Below, piece by piece: positions 11,094 to 22,017 of a stretch of DNA of 64,000 bases. Location of the stretch: assembly GCA_028386065.3 (NCBI GenBank), contig JAKUCV010002498.1, forward strand, positions 14,713 through 78,712. The letters run 5' to 3'. Origin of the DNA: Turnera subulata (lineage: Eukaryota; Streptophyta; Magnoliopsida; Malpighiales; Passifloraceae). Positions within the stretch are counted from its first letter, which is position 1; each line of letters begins with the position of its first letter. Both the position numbers and the translations under genes were made by a program. A model generated the notes under the pieces. That model saw nothing but the letters and a program-made list of their open reading frames with translations, was not told where the DNA came from and ran no database searches.

Positions 11094-11834
11094 AGAGAAG
11101 AGCGTTGGTCTACACTGAGTGCCTAGCTGAAGAGTTTGAGATTTAGTCTAAAGTATGCCGATAGGCGAGTCGTTGTCATGTTATGGTTCCAAATAAATAA
11201 AGGCACTTTTTCTTTCATATGTGACTATCTTGGTAATTTCTTCATTCATGCATGGTACATGTGAACCTAATGAGCTGGACAAGACTCCCTAAAATCTGTG
11301 GAAATTAATCCTAGGGCTAATACTAGTAAAAACGACGATATTGGTTAAGTTCCCAATTGAAAAAGCTTCAAGCCACCTCTGTCAGGAAGGGCTCTCGGAA
11401 AGCATTCAATGAAAAGATCAATTGAGGGAAACCCCATAATGAACGGCTCATAAGAATGCAATCAAACTACAAGTCATATGGGAAAGCATGAAGGAATCCA
11501 GAGGAAGGGAACTTCTTAAGACTCGCAAACAGTGTAAAAAGAACTACGTGAACCTGATTTCATGAGCTTCTACAAAAACAACCAAAAGAAAAAAAAGAGA
11601 GAAAAAAAGAGAAAAAAGAAAGAAAAGAAAAGAATGACTAGCCATGAATACGTAGGAATCCCAAATTGGGTCCGGTAACATCTTTGCTAAGTTATAGTCT
11701 AAAGATTAATAAAACAGATAAAGGGAGTTTTGTCCACTCATTTATTCGAATGCATTATGAATGTAAAGAGGTAATTGCCGAAATGGGACTCAGTTCTTCT
11801 TGTGCTTCTTCCGACTCGACTTGCCCCCTTCATC
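11094..11834 (+). other. Post-protease remnant joined to post-integrase tail
   Basis: No intact gene. 11533-11675 is homologous to the tail after the integrase at 3732-3836, including a purine-rich tract at 11577-11634. The whole of RT to integrase is therefore missing between about 11100 and 11530, by an old deletion or recombination. Confidence 0.65.
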
Positions 11835-13117
11835 CTAGCTTTCTTTGATGGGACGATTAGGAGATTCGAACCTAGGAGGTGCAGGCCCTTCTAGAAACAC
11901 CTCCCTTGAAAGATGCGAAGATCTCTCTGAAGCAGTCACATCTTTCTTCAACCATTCTAGGTAGGGCGTGGGAGGATGAATCTCATAGTGATTGCCGGTT
12001 GGTTCCCTCAAAGGCAAAGCCCAACCTCCCTTGATAGCCTTCAGAGCAACAGCCTTCATAGGAGCGGTGACCGGAATGGGAATGTCGGATGGAATTGTCT
12101 GCTTATGCTAAACTGCCTTAGAACTCTTCTTGGACGGTAGTATGTGGACTTTTCTATACCCGGGAGTGCCACCCAATCCTTGCACACCGAACTGATAACC
12201 GCCTCTTGCATCCCGAGCCACCGACAGAACTAGGTGATTTGTTCAGCTTTGAGGTTCCCCATATAGATGACCCAATTTCGAATAGTGTTGAAGGAGACTA
12301 AATAACCACGTCGGACATAGTTTGTGGGATCAACTCAGGGGCGCTCAATCAATGTAAGGTGTTCACATAGCCACATCTACAAGAAGGGAGAATGATCTCT
12401 ATAATAAAGTAGGAAGTTTTAAATGATGCTAATAAGAAACGAGAATCCAATTATATGTACCTAGAGTAGAAGAGGGGAACCAGTCAATGGGCCACGATGA
12501 TTATCGGACAGCGCATCCAAGCACTGGAGGGTCTCGCCCAATACCACGGGGTTCAGGCTCTTTTCACCGAAAAGCCTAGCCACTAGCGCACCAACTTGAA
12601 GAGGGCAAACACTGGGTATCCTACCAAGAGGAATTCCCGTACCATCACAAGGGCAAGGGCATGAATGCGTTCCTCCCTCCAACCGAAGTTCTTCTCCTTA
12701 CAAGGTTGTTCTGAGCCATCGAGGAAGTATCGGTCAATGATCTTTGTTAGCTCCAGGTGATCGTTTTGATTCATGAAGAAGTAGACCTGACCTTCGGATA
12801 GAAAGAGGAATTTTCTCACTTCCTTCAGGATGGCATCATCAAGGGAAACCATGGCAACACCCTTTATGAATATAGCATTCAAGAAGGTGTTAAATTCATC
12901 AACAGTGGGACACAGCTCTATCGTACCCTGCCCGAAGCGGAATACACGACGAGTCTTGTCCTAAAATTTGGCAGCAGTGCGAATCAAATTTTCGTTTACC
13001 ACCACTACCACGAAGCTTGAACAATCTGGACAGGCCCAGCACCGCAAAGTCTATGCGACATACAGGGGGAACACTCGCCATTCACTTGAGCACTTTAGCA
13101 TGGAAATCCTCACTCAT
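11835..13117 (-). pseudogene. Tat-A antisense ORF (aORF), spliced and broken
   Basis: An antisense ORF between pol and 3' LTR is known for Tat-type elements; its function is unknown. Here ATG is at 13117-13115 (ACCATGAG context). The reading is MSEDFHAKVLK, a TGA, MASVPPVCRIDFAVLGLSRL, then a frameshift near 12960, GTIELCPTVDEFNTFLNAIF, FLFLSEGQVYFFMNQNDHLE and RRGPLTGSPLLL-type text near 12470. There the frame meets TAG at a GT donor (12460). An AG acceptor at 12377 resumes with MWLCEHLTLIERP. The last stretch (MKAVALKAIKGGWALPLREP...ESPNRPIKES) ends in TAG at 11835. An 84-nt intron is inferred. Lesions make it a pseudogene. Confidence 0.68.
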
Positions 13118-13183
13118 GGTTGCCCTCGATGTGTTTGAGATATGTTCTAACAAATTACAGGGATCTCTAGGTACCCAGGGGCT

Positions 13184-13191
13184 TATTTATA
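13184..13191 (-). promoter_or_regulatory. TATA box of the antisense ORF
   Basis: TATAAATA on the minus strand, 67 nt upstream of the antisense ATG. A hairpin GACTGC...GCAGTC at 13270-13289 lies about 80 bp further upstream. This mirrors the GACCGCC hairpins upstream of the LTR TATA boxes. Confidence 0.6.
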
Positions 13192-13949
13192 CTGTTCTAG
13201 GGTCGGCAAAATTCGTGAAACCCTAAAGCCCAAGCCCGAAAACCGAAAAGGGAAGTTCCAGGGGTTCACGACTGCTGCTGCCGGCAGTCATCCATTCAAG
13301 ACCACCGGACGAGAGGGAGAGACAGCACGGGCCCACATGACCCACATGACCGCTCAGTCAACAGCACGGGCCCACCTGGAAAAATTTCGAAAAATTCGAA
13401 AAACTGGGGAGAAGAGAGGGAGAGACTGGGGGAAGCAAAATAAAAAGAAAAGAGAGAAAAAAGAAAGGGTTACATCCGTCTGTTGGGACCAAATTGTTCA
13501 TTAAGATAAGGGGCACCTGTTAACTTTTACTTGAAATTTGCAATAATAAATATTCTATATGCCATGCGTGCATAATTGATTAGGCCTTAATGCGTACAAG
13601 GGGAATGTCACCCCACTCTCGATTCCCAGGGGCACGATAAGCCCCCTCCTCATCGGGTGTCAGATTGAACATCCGAGGATAACTTATAGAATATGGACAC
13701 ACTAAATCCCACCTTCCAATTATAGCGAGATACTAAGGGTACCACACCCCACTTTTGCTTGTATATCTCGAGGGGCACAACACACATGGCGATTCTCAAA
13801 ACCAGTAAATAGGGGCAGGGTATCCAGGCAGTCTAATTGTGAGACTTCACCTCTTCTTAAACTTGAGAGATTATGAGGGAACCAGAAATACGAAAACCCA
13901 GATGCATCCCGAGAATGTAAGGAACCTAGGAGTGAGGCAACCAGACCAT
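13192..13949. other. Spacer upstream of the antisense ORF
   Basis: Noncoding. It holds the hairpin at 13270-13289, a purine-rich tract (13380-13470) and unrecognised sequence. No gene seen. Confidence 0.5.
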
Positions 13950-15210
13950 GAGATGACACCTAGATGTGAGACACCCAATAGACAAGAGGAACCCAGTTAG
14001 GAACCCAGTCAAAGAAAGTCAAAGTTCTAGTCTTTACAAACCAGAGAGATGAGGGAATCCAGTCAGAAGCAGAAGACCTAGTCTTTGCAAATTTGAGTGA
14101 TGAGAGCACCCAGTCGAGTAGTAACCAAGTTAAGAAAGCCAAAGGCCTAGTCTTTACAAACAGAGAGATGAGGGGATCCGGAAGAGAGAAAAACCTTGAG
14201 AGAACCCAGCCAGGGGTGAGATGAGAGAACCAGTCAACCCAAGTCAAGAAAGTCAAAGGTCAAGTCTTTACAAAGCGGAGAGATGAGGGAGTCCAACCAG
14301 AAGCCAAAGACCCGGTGTTTGCACCCAAAAGAGAGTCAGTAAACCCATGAGATGAGCAAACACAAACCAGTAAGACAATGAGAAAACAGAAGGTACCCCG
14401 AGTAAATGAAAAGCCAAGGACCCGATCCTTGCAACCGTGAGAGGAGCCCAGAACAAACCAACCACGAGAATAGAGAGAACCTTGAGTAAATCCGGACCTT
14501 GAGAGAATTAGGAGAGAACTCGAAGCCAGGTCCCAGCACCCGCAAACCATGAGATGAGTGAAACCTTGAGAGAAGCCACCTAGGAGAGGGCACCCAGTCA
14601 AGTAGGCACCCAGTTAGAAAAGCTTAGGACCCGATCCTTACAACCCTGGGTAGAAGAAAGAAAAAGCCGACCATGGGATGAAGGACCCAGTCCAGAGAGA
14701 AACCAGTAAGCCAGAAACCCGGTAAAACCAGAAGAGAGAAAAGCTAGAGAGGAGTCCAGACATGAGGGATCAAAACCTAGAAGAACCCAGTTAGAAGAGA
14801 GATGAAAAGGAAACCAGACATGAGCAACCCAAATGAGAGAAAACCATGAGAGAGTCCAGATAGGAGGGAGTCCAGACAAAACTAAACTATGAGTAAAGGC
14901 ATGGCAAACCAGAGGTGAGGGTATCCAGACATAAGGGAGACCAACCATGAGGGAGTCCAGAGATGAGGAAAACCAACCATGAGGGAGGAAATTATGAGGG
15001 AAACCAGCCATGAGGGAGTCCAGACATGAGGGATCCAGACATAAGGAAAACCAGCAAGCCGAGAGCCCAGCTCTTGCAAACCTAAGGTGACCAGACCTTG
15101 AGACATACAAGACAGAAGCCGGGAACCCAATTCTCGCAATAAGGAAACTAGACAAAAGCCGTGTACTCAGTACCCGCAAAACCAAAGCCGAGGACCTGAT
15201 CCTCGCAAAA
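13950..15210. repeat. Degenerate tandem repeat field with matched-arm hairpins
   Basis: Loose units of roughly 50-70 bp rich in ATGAGGGAGTCCAGAC-like and GAGAGAACCCAG-like text. Many units contain a short hairpin around CCCGA/CTAG: CAAGGA-cccga-TCCTTG (14415-14431), AAGAC-cta-GTCTT (14081-14093), AGAGC-cca-GCTCT (about 15062-15074), CGAGGA-cctga-TCCTCG (15189-15205). The field lies between the antisense ORF and LTR3. Long open frames on the minus strand here are compositional. Confidence 0.75.
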
Positions 15211-15640
15211 CCCTGGGATGAGATGATTCCCAAATAGAATCCAGCCGACAAAGATGAGACGATTCTTTGTCAACAACTCGAGATGAGATGATTCCCGAAA
15301 AACCTAGGATGAGATGATTCCCAAATAGAATTCAGCCGACAAGGATGAGATGATTCCTTGTCGACAACCTGATAGATGAGATGATTCTATCACCTCGGGA
15401 TGAGATGATTCTCGAAGAAACCTGGGATGAGAAGATTCCCAAACAAAATCCAGCAGACAAGAATGAGATGATTCCTTGTAAAGGACCCGATAGATGAGAT
15501 GATTTTATCGCCCCGGGATGAGATGATTCCCAAAAACCATAGCTCGAGATGAGATGATTCCCGAAAACCTGGGATGAGATGATTGCCAGAAACCGAGGGC
15601 CAGTTCCTCAAAACTTCGGGATGAGATGATTCCTGAAGAG
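15211..15640. repeat. Array of hairpins with constant ATGAGATGATT loop
   Basis: Fourteen copies of ATGAGATGATT or a one-base variant, each flanked by an inverted repeat that differs between copies. Examples: GACAAAG/CTTTGTC (15247-15271), CGACAAGG/CCTTGTCG (15337-15363), TGATAG/CTATCA (15370-15392), CTTCGGG/CCTGAAG (about 15614-15638). The loop is conserved while the arms change together. Confidence 0.85.
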
Positions 15641-15753
15641 GAGCATGCTCCCAAAACTTGGCACACACACCACACACTATCATTCGAATTTGGTTGTTCC
15701 TTTCTTACGTTCTTTCGTCCTTAGTCCCTAAGGACTCATCAACGATGGGCATC
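15641..15753. other. Short spacer before LTR3
   Basis: Noncoding tail of the Tat-A1 internal region, ending GGGCATC before the LTR. No typical long polypurine tract directly at the border. Confidence 0.5.
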
Positions 15754-17308
15754 TGTGAACACCCAAATTTGACCCACGAATTTGCCACAAAAATAAGATT
15801 CTAAACATGTTCGAACTTAGGATTAATGAGATCATTTGATCCTAGGAATAAGGAACGTCAGGAATTTATTTTAGTAGGAATAATACATTTTGGTAACTTG
15901 AGCCTTTGAATATTGAAATACTAGGATTAATGAGAAGATTTAATATAATAAGGTTTATTTACACCAAAATGTGTTTATTTTATTATTTGGGCCTTTTATC
16001 TATCTTTTATCTAATTTTAATGAGATAATTTTTCTTTGGGTTGAGGATGGGTTTAAGGGCCCAAATTAATGAATTCTCCAGAGTTTAATTAGCCCACAAA
16101 CACTTTACCTGCAGACTAATTTTGGTTCTGATTTTTATAGAAAATCAGAATCAAATCACCCTTTAATTGGTAAATGTGTTTTTGATATGATTTTGCTTAA
16201 AATGGATGTTAATGTGTAATCAATCAGTTAGGGAATGATTTTGAGAAGTAGTAATCAAGTAATTGAGTGATTCTAGGTTGATTGGGGGTTTGATTACGCG
16301 ATAGGATCAAATCAGGGCTGAATTAGGGGGATTGGGGCTCGAAAAAGGAAAGAACGGGTGACACGCGGGGTGACCGATGGTCCTCTCGCGACGACTGCCG
16401 GGTGTCGGCAGATATCCACTCATGACCGCCGGCAGTGGCGGTCATCCCTTCCCAGTGACACCCAAAATCTTCGATTGTTTCTTTTTCGATCCTACGCGGT
16501 ATTGGACCAGATTTTCGGGCATAATCTTCACCATTAAGCGGGTCCACGCCCCTAGACTTCCCAGAACACTATAAATAGGACTCCACATTCACATTTCAAG
16601 GGGACACACATTATTATTCACATACACACTCATAAGCTTTCTTGCTTAAGGAAACTATACCTCTCCAAGCTTAAAAATATATTCTTAGGCAGAAACTCTG
16701 GAGGATTTTCGTGGGAAGCATCAGCCTTAGTCCAATAAGGAAGAATCAAGAAGGGGACCAACGATTGAGCTAAGAAGCGGCAAGAAGGTGGGTGGAGAAA
16801 ACAACCCAACACAAGGAGCTAGAGGAGGGCTACACGAGGTAACACTAAACCTTTTTGGTTGTTCTTTTGCTGGCTATATGAGGATGCTTTTGATGATGTA
16901 AGTGGCGACATAATGCCATGTTTAGAACTACGTAGCTTCGACCCCGGTCACTCAAGTATGTATGTAGTCTCGGTTTTACAACGGGATGCAAGCCAAATCT
17001 TCTTCTTCTCCCCTTCTCTTTATTTTCCACACTTGCACACCAGCACAAGGCACACTTGCATTCTTCAATTGCACAATGTTTCGACCCAACACGGATGGGT
17101 GCCTAACACCTTCCCATCCGTGACGAACCCCCGATCCCATGTCTTTGGTCGCCATGACCATGTTGCCTAAAGGATTCATTTGAAGATTTTTCCCAAAATT
17201 TGTCCTTAATAAAATTTAGGTGGCGACTCCAATGACATGGGATTGACCCGAGGAAGAAGGTGAAGGGATAGGCGAATAGGCCAAGTGATTTTGGGTCGAG
17301 TATTCACA
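15754..17308 (+). mobile_element. Tat-A LTR3 (1555 bp)
   Basis: It starts TGTGAACACCC and ends GAGTATTCACA. It is closest to LTR1 by eye, sharing the same opening block of more than 40 bp with few changes. Hairpins CTGCCG-ggtgt-CGGCAG (16395-16411) and ATGACCGCC-ggcagt-GGCGGTCAT (16422-16445) precede the TATA box at 16570. The right flank CTTGG (17309-17313) lies in copia-Y gag and does not match GGGTC left of LTR1. LTR1 and LTR3 are therefore not the ends of one simple insertion. Confidence 0.9.
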
Positions 17309-17353
17309 CTTGGGCTCCTCAACTTTTGTGACCTTAAGATTCTTCCCTGTGAG

Positions 17354-18073
17354 TTACTTCTTCATCTTAAGGTACCTTGCAAATCTTCTGGTGAGGAGAG
17401 CCATATCGGAGTCGCCATCATCATCATTTGGTTCCTGAACCTTCAATGCGACATCCTTCCTCTTTGGTTCTATTTTTCCGCCATGACAAATTAGCTTGCC
17501 AATGAGCTCATCATAGGATTGCAAATTCAAATTCTGAGCTTCTTCAATGGCAGCCACTTTAGGCTCCCATTCTTTGGGAAATGACCTCAGAATCTTGGCA
17601 ACCTTTTCTCTATGTGTCATCACCTTTCCAAGTGATGCAAGGTTGTTGCAAAGTATAGTAAAGCGAGTATCCATGGCATGTATGGTTTGTCTAGAATCCA
17701 ATTGAAACAGCTCATACTCTTGCATCAAGCGATTGAGCCTTCATTCTTTAACTTGATTTGTGCCTTCATGAGTGATGCACAATAATCTCCATATTTCATG
17801 AGCAGTTTTACATAATCTAACTCTTTGAAACTCACTTTCACTAATACCGTATAATAGAGCATTTTTTGCTTGAGCATCAAGCTTTGCTCTCTTCATTTCA
17901 TCATCAGTCCAGAGATGCATAGGATTGTTCGGCCTATTGTAAGGATTCTGGACAATGTGCCACATCTCAATGTCCTCACCCTCAAGGAAGCTCTTCATGC
18001 AAAATTTCCAATAATCAAAGTTTGCCCCACCAAAGTATGGTGCCTTGTTCACGCTCGTACCCTCGAAAGCCAT
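17354..18073 (-). pseudogene. Copia-Y gag fragment downstream of the shared LTR
   Basis: It starts MAFEGTSVNKAPYFGGANFD (gag N-terminal DUF4219 type) and continues through WRLLCITHEGTNQVKE, the UBN2-type gag core. A frameshift near 17735 leads to the reading YELFQLDSRQTIHAMDTRFT to FARYLKMKK. The ATG lies about 55 bp after the primer site. The copy is cut at 17309 by Tat-A LTR3, so zinc knuckle and pol are missing here. Confidence 0.85.
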
Positions 18074-18129
18074 GATCTTTTTCTCTTGATTTTACTCCTT
18101 TGAACTGAGAACGCAGCTCCGTTACCAAT

Positions 18130-19265
18130 TACAGACCCAAAAGTGCCTCAGAGGGAGGTGAATTAAGCCTTGAAAACTTTTTCGGATAGAGAGATTTGGT
18201 TTTTGCGATACCAAATCTCTGTGGAAAGATTTGGTTTCTGAGATACCAAATTTGTTAAACACTTAGCGTGTATATGGGGAAAGAAAGCGAGTAGAGAGAG
18301 AGTAGAAGAGAGTGAACACAGTGATTTAGAGTGGTTCCCCCACGCCAGGTACTCCACTACCTAAAGGTTCCTTCCTTTAGGATTTGAAAACTCTCACTAT
18401 ACTTAGGTTTTTGTAGGATCGACCTTAACCGTTATAAACACTAGCTCTTCTAGGCTAAGCTCAAACCTTTACAAGTTTTTCACAGGCTAAACTCTAACCT
18501 TATACATGCTTTTCACTGGTTAAGCTTGAACCTACTGTCAAATCTGATCCTAGACTTGAGTGTCCTGCAAAACTAAACCAAGCCTTGCTTACAAATTGCC
18601 CCTTGAAATAGTTTCGCACTGTAAGCAGAAAAACCAGATCAAATACTAAATCTTTTAAGCTCAAGTATACACTCAGATTTTGCGTAATAGCTGGGATGAC
18701 TTCTAAAGGTATAAACATCCCTCTTTATAGGATCTGAGTGTGGGGGATATGCTCCTGCAATAGCTCCTTGTACTTCAGTTGACTTCAGTTCAATAAAGCT
18801 TCAGTTTGGTGCCAATATGCATGTCAACTCATTGGTAGCTACGAATTGCCAAATCTGGAAAGTTTGGACCACCTTTCGGAGTTGAGTGGGAGTTAGGTGG
18901 GAACATCTTCTGCACTTCCATAAAGTCTTTCCTCTTACTTGTTCTCCAATTCAAACGGCTGGAAGTGGGATTTAAATACAAGCAGGACTACGCGCAACTT
19001 GCACAAAAAGTTGATGTTGATAGCTTCAGATATGGTATTGGTAAAAACCATATGTCATGTAACCAAGATATGGTATTGATAAAAACCATATGTCGTGTAT
19101 CCAAGATATGGTATCGGCAGAAAACGTAATTTTCCTGCAAGTGAAAATCAACACAAGCAAACCTAGCAATATACTTGTAATTTGTTAGTCATCAAAACCA
19201 AATAATCATCATGGTTAATCATAGTTTAGCATTAAGAGGCGATTAACCCTAATTTTTGGTCAACA
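18130..19265 (-). mobile_element. Copia-Y#1 LTR shared by two internal regions (1136 bp)
   Basis: On minus it starts TGTTGACCAAAAATTAGGG and ends at 18130, followed by a primer site ATTGGTAACGGAG (initiator-Met type, degenerate) and gag. On its other side lies the 3' region of the env-like unit. Hairpins ATATGGT...ACCATAT lie at 19030-19053 and 19068-19091, and GAGATTTGGT...ACCAAATCTC at 18191-18219. A TATA-like TATAAAGAG is near 18722. Confidence 0.88.
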
Positions 19266-20065
19266 ATCTCCCCTATTTTTATGATGACAAATTTGTGTTG
19301 ATTTTTCATATAACGAAGGTTCAAGAGATATTCAATTAATTTTCACGAATCTCCCTCTATTTTATTGCCCCCCTTTTTGAAAATAGTTTTGTAATTCTAC
19401 AAGGATAAGTTTGAAAAATATATGAATCATTCCTTGTGAATATATTGGCATCCGATAGCCAATCATAAAACTCCCCCTTTATTTTTGTCTTTCTGCACAA
19501 AAGATTAGTTGAACGTATAACAGATACGAAGTTGCACAACATTCATTATCATAGCATTTGGTTTCTGGCAGAAACCAAATCATAAGCATAAGTGTGGTTT
19601 TTGATAAAACCAGATTTCCAACTTCACACTTCCCGCATAAAACATATACGGTTTTAACAACAACCATATCTCATTAGTAGCATCAACAACCATATCTCAA
19701 CTAATGCTTTTCAGTGCCTGCATAATCAATCACATGTGCAATACATACACATTTTTCAAGCGTTTGGTTTCTCAAAGAAACCATAACCAATGTTCTTGCA
19801 AAGTCAATCAACACACAACCAATTTTCACCCCCTTTTGGCATCAACAGAAAGGGAGTATATATCATAGGAACAGAGTAAAGATCATGCAGATAAAATCAC
19901 TCAAAGAGCAATTTCCAAATATTCAACCAAAATATCCCAAAAGATAGAAAATATTCGAGAATATCCAACCATAAGAACTAGGTAAATAGAACCAATAAGC
20001 AAAACCAAGCAGAGAAACCAAGATGTAATGCATGAATTCTAATAAGCATCAGATCTAAAAGGGCT
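19266..20065 (-). other. Copia-Y#1 3' untranslated region with hairpins
   Basis: Noncoding 3' part homologous to 56900-57922 of copia-Y#2. It contains hairpins such as ATTTGGTTTC-tggca-GAAACCAAAT (19556-19580) and GGTTTC...GAAACC near 19764. A purine tract lies next to the LTR. Confidence 0.75.
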
Positions 20066-20339
20066 TTAGTCATCATCAGAGGAAACTTGTGAAGGGAGAA
20101 GGGAAAGAACCAGCTGAAATTGTGCCATCATCTCCTCCTTAAGATCGGCAATATCACCTCAGACGTCTTCCATGTCAGTTTCCAAGAGACTCAGCCTATC
20201 CAACATTGTTTCCTTAGCACTAGCTCCAGCACGAATGATTTCATATTTCCCATTTGCACTAATTTTGATACTCATGTTGGACAGGGTTTTGCGGTCAAGG
20301 ATTTAAACCGGTTGAAGCTTTGCATTCTTGGATGTCTTC
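20066..20339 (-). pseudogene. Env-like ORF of copia-Y#1, C-terminal part
   Basis: Continues the ORF broken at 32224 by Athila-V; removing the Athila and one TCTTC copy restores the frame. It contains two internal stops (TAA, TGA), then MLDRLSLLETDMEDV, a DIADLKEEMMAQFQ segment that looks coiled-coil, and QVSSDDD before TAA at 20068-20066. Confidence 0.75.
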
Positions 20340-22009
20340 TGATAACATCTAAATGTTAGTGTTTTTATGATGGTTTTGAATGGTTTTTACTATGTATTCT
20401 TGGTCGATTATGTGTATAATCTTTATATTATTGTGTGTTTTCATGAAAAGTGTCAATTAGTACTTCAATTTTGCTGATTAAGTGTTTTTATCAGGAATTT
20501 ATCGTTTTTATTGAAGAATGGAAGCTTTTTAGCCAAGTTTGAAAACCAGGCCCAATTTAGGAAACTTTCTACAGTGAGCACAGCCGACTATTTTCATAAT
20601 TTCGGGAGTTATAGACATAAAAATTAAGTGATAAAAGTTGGAGACAAAACTAGACTTCTAGAGGTTTTTATGGATTAAATTTCATAATTTTTGGAGGAGT
20701 CTACAAGGAGCAATAATTATTTTAATCCAGTCCAGGATGCAGATTTTTCTGTGCCAACCCAGGTCCAGTGTTTCGATGATATTTTGAGCTACAGAAGTCA
20801 AATTGAAGAGTTCGTTTTATGGAAAGAAAGATAAGAGAATTATCTAGAACTTTGTAGAAGATTTCAATGCCCAGTTCGGACGTCTTCTAGAGGTTAAGTG
20901 GCATGCAATGTTTGGGTCAAAAAATAGGCAAAAGTCCAACTTGGAGAAGAAGTCAAGGAATTCAAATTTCCATTCAAAGAAGGAGAGCCCCACCGACTTC
21001 CAGCAGCAAAAGACAGTATAAAAGGACCCCGTAGGTCGACATATTAAGGAGGCAGAAGTCAGAGGGCGAAGCTCTGCCGAATTGGTTAGTTACCAGAGGA
21101 CCACAAGGCGACGCTATCATCACCAACACAAATCGGCTACCCGACTTCACTACTCTCTCTTTTATTCGATTTTCTTTCTCTTTAATTGTTTACTTGATGA
21201 ATTCTTATAAGATTTTGATAATTTGCTATTTTATTATGATGAGCTAATTCTCTAATCTAGGATTAGTGATGTAGCCAATTACTTCTATAGTTTTATTATA
21301 TATGAATTGATGTTTATACAATTGATTGTGTTGATTGTTCAATCTATGTGCGCCGAATTTATTATCTACTTTGGATTGATTCTTATTGATTGCAACATGC
21401 GAGAGCTGTGTGATTTATATGATGATACCTAGAAGAACATAGATTGATTGATGCTAAAATATGCGAGAGCTAATAGTTTCTAAGGGTTTGATTGATTGTT
21501 TCGTGCTTAATGAGTTTAGTATTGATGCTAAGCTATGCGAGAGCTAGGTAGTAATCTTTGCTGAATATTTGATTCAACATGCGAGAGCTGAGGATTAAGA
21601 TATTAGAAACAATTACCCACAATCACACGTCAACATAGATATCGATTCCATGCATAATAAACCTAGATAGTCATTGTGTGAACCCTGATTTCCTAGATTG
21701 CTTTAGATATTGATAGAACTTCACTTTAGATTAAGTCTTCTATTTTATTTCTTTTCCTTCTAGCCTAGTCGACATCACCCTACACCATCTTTTATTTGAT
21801 TTGCCTAGATAATCGTAAGTTGTGACATTAGGTAGTACTTATTTTCCTTGTTCTGTGGATCGACCTTGATTAGACTACTACACTACATAGTACACTGTGC
21901 GCTTGCAGTTAACAATCGTTGCGTTTACTCGTGAGTTATTTGTGTGTCGTGTTGTGAATTGATCAAGAATTTTAAATTTGAAAAAGTCACGCTTAAATAA
22001 AACGCATCA
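20340..22009 (+). mobile_element. Athila-V 5' LTR
   Basis: 1670 bp. TATAAAAG is at 21017-21024. ATGCGAGAGCT occurs four times (21397, 21461, 21535, 21579). Confidence 0.94.
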
Positions 22010-22017
22010 AGCTTTTC

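Noticed and set aside
14598..15251. A 217-codon minus-strand open frame
   Set aside because: It covers the repeat field with matched-arm hairpins; its serine/leucine-rich repeats mirror the DNA units and match no domain.
3837..17308. LTR1 and LTR3 as the two ends of one 13.5-kb Tat insertion
   Set aside because: Flanks GGGTC and CTTGG do not match, and pol sequence precedes LTR1.
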